From an uncultured Acetatifactor sp. (GTDB taxonomy: Bacteria; Bacillota; Clostridia; Lachnospirales; Lachnospiraceae), in assembly GCA_910580225.1 (NCBI GenBank), contig CAJTXE010000016.1, positions 20,762 through 84,761 of the forward strand: 64,000 bases of DNA, written 5' to 3'. The notes beneath the pieces are model-generated. The model had not been told where the DNA came from. It saw only the letters and a list, made by a program, of their open reading frames with translations, and made no database searches. Of this stretch, positions 8,827 to 15,949 are shown one piece after another (position 1 is the first letter of the stretch; each line of letters begins with the position of its first letter). The position numbers and the translations under genes were made by a program.

Positions 8827-9750
8827 TCAGGTTCCGACCTTACGCAGCAGCTTCTGAATCATGCCGTTGCATACGATCATAACCAGGAACAGGATTACGG
8901 CAATTGCCGAGGCATATCCCATTTCCATACGAATGGAACCATAGTCGTTCAGGTGGTTGACAATGGTATGTGTCGCATAGTTGGGGCTGGGGAAACCTAC
9001 AAGGGAGTCACCGATGGAACCTACGGACAAGGAACCGGTAATCGTCATAACAGCACCGAAGAGCAGCTGAGGCTTCATGTTGGGAAGCGTCACATACCAC
9101 AATTCCTGCCAGCGGTTCCGAATACCGTCAATGGCGCCTGCCTCATACTGTGCCTCGTCCACACCCTTGATACCGGCTACAAAGGACAGGAAGCCTACAC
9201 CCATACTCATCCACAGAGACGCCAGAATCACTACAACCATTACATAATCCGCATCGGACAGCCACTTAACGGGAGTCATTCCCAGATTACGCAGCATAGC
9301 ATTCAGATAACCGTTGCTGTCATTGGAAAATATCATGGTAAACACGGAGATAACCGCCGTACCTGCCATACTGGGTGCATAGAAAATCACTGTCAGCACA
9401 GTACCCACTTTATGAGGCAGTTCATTGATCATCCATGCCAGAAGGAAGGACATAATGTAACCGCCCGGTCCTACAATCACGGCTATAATAAAAGTATTCT
9501 TGATAGCCGTAATAAAAGTGCTGTCATCCAGAAACAGCTTCTGGTAGTTGCTCAGACCCACAAAATTGGCTTTCTCCAATACATTATAATCCGTAAAACT
9601 GAACCATATGGCTTTTAATACCGGATAGACGACGAAAATGAAAAACAGTAACATGAACGGGGCAATCATAATATACAGAGGAATTGCGCGCTTCATGTCT
9701 CTAAGGGTCAGTTCGGCCCTTCTCTTTAAAGAAATCTTACTAGCAGCCAT
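8827..9750 (-). CDS. sugar ABC transporter permease (MalF type), pair B
   Basis: A 307-residue CUT1-type permease with six predicted membrane segments. The conserved N-terminal element is PLYIMIAPFMLLFFIFVVYP, and the EAA-type loop near residue 213 reads YEAGAIDGI followed by WYVTLPNMKPQL. The gene starts 10 bp after the stop of the 983-residue binding-protein gene, which suggests co-translation and a functional link between the two. Confidence 0.87.
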   Translation of the reverse strand: MAASKISLKRRAELTLRDMKRAIPLYIMIAPFMLLFFIFVVYPVLKAIWFSFTDYNVLEKANFVGLSNYQKLFLDDSTFITAIKNTFIIAVIVGPGGYIMSFLLAWMINELPHKVGTVLTVIFYAPSMAGTAVISVFTMIFSNDSNGYLNAMLRNLGMTPVKWLSDADYVMVVVILASLWMSMGVGFLSFVAGIKGVDEAQYEAGAIDGIRNRWQELWYVTLPNMKPQLLFGAVMTITGSLSVGSIGDSLVGFPSPNYATHTIVNHLNDYGSIRMEMGYASAIAVILFLVMIVCNGMIQKLLRKVGT

Positions 9751-9760
9751 TCTTTCCCTC

Positions 9761-12712
9761 CTATTCTGCCGTGTTCAAACCGAATTCGGTACGCTTATTG
9801 GTTATCTCACTGTTAATATCATCGAGCAGGATATACAGCGTGTCCACCGGATCCGTATTATCAGTTACAACTGCAGTAAACGCATTTCTCAGCACACGGC
9901 CTGTGATATAACCGCCGGGAATCTGAGGTTCTGCCCGCAGATCTTCCAGAAGCGACAGCACTACCTGCTTAAATTCTTCTTTCAGACCACCGTTGGCAAT
10001 CGCGTTCACATTTGCCACAGGGAATTCCGCTGCTTCTCCGTTCTCTGCCTTCAGCTCAGTAGAATAATTCACCTGTGTCTCTTCACTGGTCCACCATTTC
10101 AGGAAATCCCATGACTCCTGTGCCATTCCGTCCTTCTCCACTGTGGAAGAGACAATAAAACAGGTAGCAATCATAGAAGCAGCAGAATGATCTACTGTTC
10201 CATCTGCTCTTCTCGTTCCGGGTATCTTGGCAATAGACCATTTACCGGAGATCTCAGGTGCGGACACATTCAGAGTATTTACATAAGTATAATCCACCAC
10301 TGCCAGAGGAATCTCACCGGTACGGAATCTGGTAGACAGGTTGATGGCATAATTCAAACCCTGATTGGTATAATACTCCGTCCATCCCTTAAATACCTTC
10401 ATCAGATCTACCTGATCCAGATAAGTTTCCGTATGTTCTTCATTATAAAGCTCATATCCCTGCTGGTACAGCATGGAAAGGAATATGGCATTTACGGGAA
10501 CCGTAGTAGAGCTGGTACCGCCGCCCAGAGTCAGATACTCATTACTTGCCAGGTATACGCTCATATTGTCCGCTTCCAGATAAGGAATCAGTGCCATCAG
10601 ATCATCCCATGTCTCGGGTACTTCCAATCCCATGGAATCCAGAATATCTTTCCTGTAGATCATTACCGGGAAAGAAAGCTGATCCGGCAGACCATATACA
10701 CCGCCCTCATACTCAAGAAATGATCGGGTATCTGCAGGGAATCTCTTATAAACTTCTTCAAAATCACTGAACTGGCTTACATCATAAGCAGCTTTACGAT
10801 ATGCGAAGTTGGTGGGAGAACTGTAGCTGGAATGCAGGACCACATCCGGACCTTCTCCTGCAACAGTAGCAGGAAGCACCGTATCACCGCCTACCATACT
10901 CAGATTCACCTCATAATCTGCAGAAGCAAGCTGTGCACTGATCATTTTCTGGATAATATCGTATTGCTTTCTGGTATCTGTAGCAACCCAGACTGTAATC
11001 GCCTTCTTCTCCACATTTTCGCTTCCCTCCGCATGGACCCTGAAGTCATTGGTAAAGGAACCGATGAAGGCATTCCAGTTATGCGCCACATTGGCAAAAA
11101 AACCGCCGTTTGCTTTTGGAAGCTCATATCCGTCTCCGGCAACCATCAGATAATCCAGCTCCAGAGGCAGATTATTGATACTGTTCACCCATTCACCCAG
11201 TGACGAAAGAGCAGAGTTGAAATCCTTGAGATATTTTGCAACATCGTCAGGTTTCTTGATCAGCTTGACCATGGAATTCATCATATCCACTACACCTGAA
11301 GTTTTGTTTGCAGAGTGTATATCCTCCCCAAACATCTCTACCACCGCATTCAATCTGGTATATTCCATCTCAAGCACATCCTGTATATGAGGTACATAAA
11401 CTGTAATCTGATAATCTCTGTACTGGTCCGGATCTACCCCGGTAACAGCCGTCAGCTCTCGATACAGATTATTTAACTTGTCTACACTGACCTTTGCCAG
11501 ACCTACCGCTTCTGCCAGTTCTCCCAATGTAGCATTCATGGAGATGGTATTTTCTCCCTTCTCCAGATAGAAATAGTAGTCCCCATTGTCTCCGCCCATG
11601 TATGCGGTCTGCCAGTCAGGCGCATACTGGAATCTGATTTCCGATGCCTCCTCAAAAGGAAGCATGCCATTGACAGTAAGATAACGTGCGGAATAAAAGC
11701 CTCTGTTCAGATACTGTCTGAAACGAACTCCTATCTTATACAGGCCCGGTCTGTCAACATTTACTTTCCATGTGATGCCCTGTCCTGCAGTGTCCCAGCT
11801 CTCTCCTCCAATGGTATTGTAAACGGTATAGGATGCATGATAAGGCTGTGTCTTCACAGAAGTCCGGTCATTATTGGGAGACAATGAAGAACTGGACTTC
11901 ACCATTGCATCCTCTGCCTGGACAATGACGGCACCGTCCGGAACATTATTGGCACTGACTTTCTCCGCGCCAAACTTATCCTGACATACCTTAAGATAAT
12001 CATCGTAAGACAATATCTCAACTGCAGGAACCAAAGCAATTTCACTGATTCCCAATACTGACTGCGAAGATTCCAAGGTCACTTTATTACTACCCTTGTC
12101 GAAATAAAACATATAATTTCCCAGCGTATCGTAGTTGCTGGAATTGATATATGCCACCCCCGGACCTTCGCTCTGTACCTGGGTAGGCGCAGCCTGATTT
12201 CCGTTGGTATTCATGAGCCAGTTCTTATTATCATCCATCCAAAGACGGTTGACAGTAATATCTTCACATTTATCAAATGGTAATTCCCCATTTATATACA
12301 CATTACGCAATATAGCCTGTGTGCTGGATGTGTCCGGATAATAGGTCAGCTGTATGTAATAGAATCCGGCTTCAGCCACATTGAAATCGTAGGTGACGGA
12401 ACCGGTATCCTGTGTCCATACGACAGTGCCTTCTTCCTCTATCCCCTGCATGTCCGCTTCCGTGTAATCAGAAGCTTTCAATGTAATCTTACTGGCCTTA
12501 TCATCCACATACGCCTTGCCATATTGAGATACATAAGCATCGTAAGTAACAGCGGAGGCATCCTCATAACTGAGGTACTTTGCCAGAACTGCCTCTCGGG
12601 TTTCTGCATATTCATCTTCAGATGCTACATTGTATGCAACAATTGCAACGACGATCAATGCGACTAAAATGCATATATTGCGAATGCGAGCCTTATTATT
12701 CTTCTTTTTCAC
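9761..12712 (-). CDS. membrane-anchored solute-binding protein with two N-terminal carbohydrate-binding-like modules
   Basis: A 983-residue protein, about twice the usual size of a sugar-binding protein. Residues 11-30 form one hydrophobic segment with no lipobox Cys, so it looks tethered by a transmembrane helix rather than by lipid. Residues of about 75-228 and 262-410 look like two copies of one beta-sandwich module: each has a Gly-Tyr/Leu-Tyr-x-Ile strand and an NG-x-LPF motif (141-146 and 348-353), as in carbohydrate-binding modules. A mostly helical linker covers 410-520. The region from about 570 to the end is a type 1 extracellular solute-binding domain (ITVWVATDT, GEGPDVVLHSS, YGLPDQLSFPVMIYRKDIL, VPETWDDLM). 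The gene precedes permease pair B. Binding a large or branched glycan with the extra modules and passing it to the importer is inferred. Confidence 0.8.
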   Translation of the reverse strand: MKKKNNKARIRNICILVALIVVAIVAYNVASEDEYAETREAVLAKYLSYEDASAVTYDAYVSQYGKAYVDDKASKITLKASDYTEADMQGIEEEGTVVWTQDTGSVTYDFNVAEAGFYYIQLTYYPDTSSTQAILRNVYINGELPFDKCEDITVNRLWMDDNKNWLMNTNGNQAAPTQVQSEGPGVAYINSSNYDTLGNYMFYFDKGSNKVTLESSQSVLGISEIALVPAVEILSYDDYLKVCQDKFGAEKVSANNVPDGAVIVQAEDAMVKSSSSLSPNNDRTSVKTQPYHASYTVYNTIGGESWDTAGQGITWKVNVDRPGLYKIGVRFRQYLNRGFYSARYLTVNGMLPFEEASEIRFQYAPDWQTAYMGGDNGDYYFYLEKGENTISMNATLGELAEAVGLAKVSVDKLNNLYRELTAVTGVDPDQYRDYQITVYVPHIQDVLEMEYTRLNAVVEMFGEDIHSANKTSGVVDMMNSMVKLIKKPDDVAKYLKDFNSALSSLGEWVNSINNLPLELDYLMVAGDGYELPKANGGFFANVAHNWNAFIGSFTNDFRVHAEGSENVEKKAITVWVATDTRKQYDIIQKMISAQLASADYEVNLSMVGGDTVLPATVAGEGPDVVLHSSYSSPTNFAYRKAAYDVSQFSDFEEVYKRFPADTRSFLEYEGGVYGLPDQLSFPVMIYRKDILDSMGLEVPETWDDLMALIPYLEADNMSVYLASNEYLTLGGGTSSTTVPVNAIFLSMLYQQGYELYNEEHTETYLDQVDLMKVFKGWTEYYTNQGLNYAINLSTRFRTGEIPLAVVDYTYVNTLNVSAPEISGKWSIAKIPGTRRADGTVDHSAASMIATCFIVSSTVEKDGMAQESWDFLKWWTSEETQVNYSTELKAENGEAAEFPVANVNAIANGGLKEEFKQVVLSLLEDLRAEPQIPGGYITGRVLRNAFTAVVTDNTDPVDTLYILLDDINSEITNKRTEFGLNTAE

Positions 12713-12741
12713 CCCATCAGCCCTTTCATTCTTATATATTA

Positions 12742-12779
12742 TGTGGCTGCGTCCTATTTACATAGCGTCCACAGCCACA
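12742..12779. other. inverted repeat between the two binding-protein genes
   Basis: TGTGGCTG (12742-12749) and CAGCCACA (12772-12779) form an 8-bp stem with partly complementary inner bases, in the 111-bp gap between the two solute-binding genes. There is no following U tract on the minus strand. It may protect the 3' end of the first transcript segment so that the first binding protein is made in excess, as is common in such operons. That role is inferred. Confidence 0.5.
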
Positions 12780-12823
12780 CAACCTAAGTCATTATGCTTT
12801 ACTCGTTCCGGATATGGCTCTTA

Positions 12824-14434
12824 TTACTTCAAGCCTTTCTCTGCCATTTTGGCTTCTGCCTCCTGCAGATATCTCTCGGCTACGCTTCGTGCATCAAGCT
12901 TGACAGCCACGGTACGCTTTGCCAGCTCCCATACATTGGTAATATCGTTCTGGTCAAATGCATGTCCCCAGTCATACATGATTCTGCTGTGAAGCCAGTC
13001 ATATACTTCTACATCCTGCTCGGTACAGAAAGATCCTGCAGAACCGGGAGCGTCACCCATGTAATCGAATTCTTCACCCTTCTGCTCTGCTTCCCACATG
13101 GCCTTTCTTACAGCAGCTCCGTTAGGACTGTTCAGATCAAACATGTCTCTTGCAATCTTGAACAGAACAATATCAGGAATATTGCTGGCATTTCTGTATT
13201 CAGCTTTGGGAATTACAGTATCTGTCCAGATAGACTGTACGGTACGGTAGTTGTCGCTTAATGTAGTATAATCACCCTCACAGGTTACCTGAGAACCCCA
13301 AGGCCAGGGAACGATGCCCCAGTTGCCGCAGCGCTCAAGCAGATACTGATACTGCCAACCCTCTGCCATTGTCATGACAAAGGTGGTTCCCTCTGTAGCA
13401 GTACTCATCTTGTCATGTCCGTAATCGAACGCGCTGGAATAGGTATCATCACCGTTATCCGTAGGAACCATCATCTGAGCCAGACCAAGATTCTGCAGAT
13501 TTACATAAAACTCAAGTGCTTCTGTGTAAGCAGGATCCGTAAATCCAAGATTTCCATCGGAATCCACGGAAACAACGCCGCCGTTAGCAGCCGGAGCCAT
13601 GGATGCCCAGTGATAATAGTGTACGGACATGGGATATGTACCGTCGGGAAGTTTGGACTTCATCTCTGTCAGATACTCTATACAGTCATCATAGCTCCAC
13701 TCCCCTTTCAGGAACTTATCTGTAGGTGTCTCGGTCATACCGATAGACTCCAGATAATCGCGGCTATATACCATTACATAGCAGTTGCCCACGCCGTCAT
13801 AAGTCTGTCCGTATACACGGCCCTGCCAGGTCGCAGCTTCCGTCCAGAGAGAGCCAACCTGCAATTCGTTATAGGTATCTGTGATGTCTGCCAGATAATC
13901 GCCTGTCATCATGGTAATAAATACATCATCACTTACTGCCAGAATATCGGCAAAGCACTGACCATCCAGAATGGTCTGTACAATCTTCTCACCGGCACTG
14001 TAGCCGTCATCGCCTGTCAGCTCCACCCACTCGAACTTAATGTTGTACTTCTCTTCGATCTGATGCGCAAATCCCCAATACTTGTCATAATTGGTGGTAT
14101 CTACCTCACCGTTGTCATTGGGAACAGGCTCTTTCAGATTATCCCAGATATTGCCGTTTACCTTAACTACCTGGCCGCCAAAATCATAGGTCTCTTCCTC
14201 TGCATTTGCCTCCTCGCCGCCTTCTTCCTCTGCAGGAGTCTCTTCAGAGCTTTCATCTGCCCCCCCTGATTCTTCGCTGTCCTCTGCTGCATCAGAAGAT
14301 ACCTCGGAAGAGCTTCCGCTCTCTCCTGCACTGCTGGATGGATTGCTGCTGTCGTTTCCGCAGCCGGCCATCGTTCCCACCATTGCAGCTGTCATTACAA
14401 TGGCGCAGATTTTCATTGCTAATTTCTTTCTCAT
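12824..14434 (-). CDS. extracellular sugar-binding lipoprotein of ABC importer
   Basis: A 536-residue family 1 solute-binding lipoprotein. ATG at 14434 follows AGGAGG; an adjacent TTG could also be read but is less likely. The signal peptide ends in lipobox MAGC (Cys25), followed by a long Ser/Glu/Asp-rich linker to about residue 80 that would hold the domain away from the membrane. The ligand domain includes QTILDGQCFADILAVSDDVF, YNELQVGSLWTEAATWQGRVYG and several Trp residues suited to stacking on sugars. It is the first gene of the 13-kb operon and directly follows a strong promoter with an overlapping inverted repeat, so it is probably the most abundant product. Its ligand is unknown; the surrounding enzymes suggest host-glycan oligosaccharides. 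Confidence 0.88.
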   Translation of the reverse strand: MRKKLAMKICAIVMTAAMVGTMAGCGNDSSNPSSSAGESGSSSEVSSDAAEDSEESGGADESSEETPAEEEGGEEANAEEETYDFGGQVVKVNGNIWDNLKEPVPNDNGEVDTTNYDKYWGFAHQIEEKYNIKFEWVELTGDDGYSAGEKIVQTILDGQCFADILAVSDDVFITMMTGDYLADITDTYNELQVGSLWTEAATWQGRVYGQTYDGVGNCYVMVYSRDYLESIGMTETPTDKFLKGEWSYDDCIEYLTEMKSKLPDGTYPMSVHYYHWASMAPAANGGVVSVDSDGNLGFTDPAYTEALEFYVNLQNLGLAQMMVPTDNGDDTYSSAFDYGHDKMSTATEGTTFVMTMAEGWQYQYLLERCGNWGIVPWPWGSQVTCEGDYTTLSDNYRTVQSIWTDTVIPKAEYRNASNIPDIVLFKIARDMFDLNSPNGAAVRKAMWEAEQKGEEFDYMGDAPGSAGSFCTEQDVEVYDWLHSRIMYDWGHAFDQNDITNVWELAKRTVAVKLDARSVAERYLQEAEAKMAEKGLK

Positions 14435-14503
14435 CAATAATCCTCCTTTTATTGATATGTTTTTTTACAGCTCTCTTAATAGCATTTATTAAGATTATTT
14501 ATA

Positions 14504-14532
14504 ATTTTAACTTTAGTTAAACATTTTGTCAA
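14504..14532 (-). promoter_or_regulatory. promoter of the long transporter operon
   Basis: On the minus strand TTGACA (14527-14532) is followed by a 17-nt spacer and TAAAAT (14504-14509), about 70 nt before the first binding-protein start codon. The -35 box is perfect. The 300-bp stretch between the divergent genes (14435-14734) is very AT-rich and holds this promoter, the inverted repeat inside it, and the promoter of the plus-strand CBM9-like gene. Confidence 0.75.
14506..14521. promoter_or_regulatory. inverted repeat in the promoter spacer, candidate operator
   Basis: TTTAACT and AGTTAAA are perfect inverted arms separated by TT, lying between and overlapping the -35 and -10 boxes of the transporter operon promoter. 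This is where a repressor would block RNA polymerase. A related sequence, TTTAAC-N5-GTTAAG, lies at 21997-22013 upstream of the sulfatase gene. The regulator is not in the window. Confidence 0.5.
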
Positions 14533-14676
14533 CTGAAATTTTAATATATAGTTTATTTTTTGTTAATTTTATATAATTTGAATTTTATCTTTTGTTAATT
14601 AAAGATTTTCAGGAAAACAAAAAAGAGAAATAATGACCATTTTATAAAAAAAGAAACCCGGGAAATCTTTCTTATA

Positions 14677-14705
14677 TTTACTTCCCTAATGTAAAATGTT
14701 ATAAT
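14677..14705 (+). promoter_or_regulatory. promoter of the CBM9-like gene
   Basis: TTTACT (14677-14682), a 17-nt spacer and a perfect TATAAT (14700-14705), 30 nt before the ATG at 14735. Confidence 0.6.
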
Positions 14706-14734
14706 TCAGAAAAACAGAAAGCGAGGTTCATAAC

Positions 14735-15802
14735 ATGAGTGTTAGTTACCGCATACCGGTGCCGGCTCTGGGATTCAGACCCCCCGTTTATGTCTGCCGC
14801 TACAATGAGAAACCTTTTCATCTGGATGGTAATCTTGACAAAGATTTCTGGAGTGATATCCCCTTTACGGAAGATTTCCCGGACATAGAAGGAGATATCC
14901 GGCCGGTCCCCAGGTTTCGTACCCGGGCAAAGCTGGCATGGGATCAGGAAAATCTGTATATCGGTGCATTGCTTGAAGGCGATGAAATTTGGGCAAATCT
15001 GACGGAACATGACTGTGTTATCTTCCAAGATAATGATTTTGAAATCTTCATCGATCCGGATTCTGATACCCAGGCCTACTTCGAATTTGAGATGAATGCC
15101 CTGAACACCACCTGGGATCTGCTTTTAACCAAGGCTTACAGGGATGGAGGGAAACCCGTAAACGGCCTTGAAATCCATGGGATGCGCACTGCTGTACATA
15201 TTGACGGAAAATTGAACGATCCCAATGCCCACAGCCGTTCCTGGTCCGTAGAGGTAGTAATGCCCTTTGCCGCTCTGAAAGAATGCGCTGCACAAGGCCG
15301 GGCTCCTGTGTCCGGTGAATATTATCGGATGAATTTCTCCAGGGTACAATGGAAGGTAGATGTAAAAGACGACGCTTTTCAGAAACGGCTCTCTGAGGAA
15401 ACCGGACGGCCTCTTCCAGAAGATAACTGGGTATGGGCGCCTACCGGAGTCATCAATATTCATTATCCGGAACTCTGGGCCTTTGTTTTCTTTGCCGGTC
15501 AGAATGAGGCGGATGCAGCATTCTCTGTTCCAGAGGATGAATACCGCAAGTGGGAATTAAGAAAGCTTTATTATGCTCAGCAGGCCTGTCTGGATGAAAC
15601 GGGAAACTATAGCGGCGATCTGGAGCAACTGAAGGAAATCCTTGCCAGGATTAGTCCCTGCGAAGAGAATCGGACAGTAAAAGACCTGGAATATCGTCTG
15701 AACACCACATTCCACAGTTTTGAGATTACCTGTCCTTCCGCGGACGGTAAGAATGTGCTCTCCATCTTTTCAGACGGAAAGACGACATATTTTTCATCAT
15801 AA
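14735..15802 (+). CDS. CBM9-like carbohydrate-binding protein (DOMON-type)
   Basis: A 355-residue protein. Residues of about 25-235 match the carbohydrate-binding family 9-like fold: a FHLDGNLDKDFW opening, AKLAWDQENLYIGALLEGDEIWA, DNDFEIFIDPDSDT, FEFEMNALNTTWDLLL, WSVEVVMPFAAL, and an SRVQWKV/DNWVWAPTGVINIHYPELWAFVFF ending. The last 110 residues are mostly helical. No signal peptide is visible, which is odd for a binding module but is common for this stand-alone family as I know it. It is divergent from the transporter operon, is followed by a strong two-way terminator, and is transcribed toward the origin, against most of its neighbours. Binding of imported oligosaccharides, or a lyase- or hydrolase-associated role, is possible, but nothing here proves a function. 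Confidence 0.75.
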   Translation: MSVSYRIPVPALGFRPPVYVCRYNEKPFHLDGNLDKDFWSDIPFTEDFPDIEGDIRPVPRFRTRAKLAWDQENLYIGALLEGDEIWANLTEHDCVIFQDNDFEIFIDPDSDTQAYFEFEMNALNTTWDLLLTKAYRDGGKPVNGLEIHGMRTAVHIDGKLNDPNAHSRSWSVEVVMPFAALKECAAQGRAPVSGEYYRMNFSRVQWKVDVKDDAFQKRLSEETGRPLPEDNWVWAPTGVINIHYPELWAFVFFAGQNEADAAFSVPEDEYRKWELRKLYYAQQACLDETGNYSGDLEQLKEILARISPCEENRTVKDLEYRLNTTFHSFEITCPSADGKNVLSIFSDGKTTYFSS

Positions 15803-15806
15803 ACAC

Positions 15807-15855
15807 AAAAAGCGGCGGCACCGTTCTTTTTACCTCGGTGCCGCCGCTCTTTTTA
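15807..15855. terminator. bidirectional rho-independent terminator
   Basis: AGCGGCGGCACCG (15811-15823) and CGGTGCCGCCGCT (15836-15848) form a perfect 13-bp GC-rich stem, flanked by A5 before and T5 after. It serves the CBM9-like gene on the plus strand and the transglutaminase-fold gene, which ends at 15950, on the minus strand. Confidence 0.9.
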
Positions 15856-15949
15856 TATCCTCATCATTTCTGTTAAACATAACCTGGCAGAATCTCTCCT
15901 TCTGGCAGAAAGAACCACTCTGGAGAAGAATCCGGCAGCTATTCTTTCA

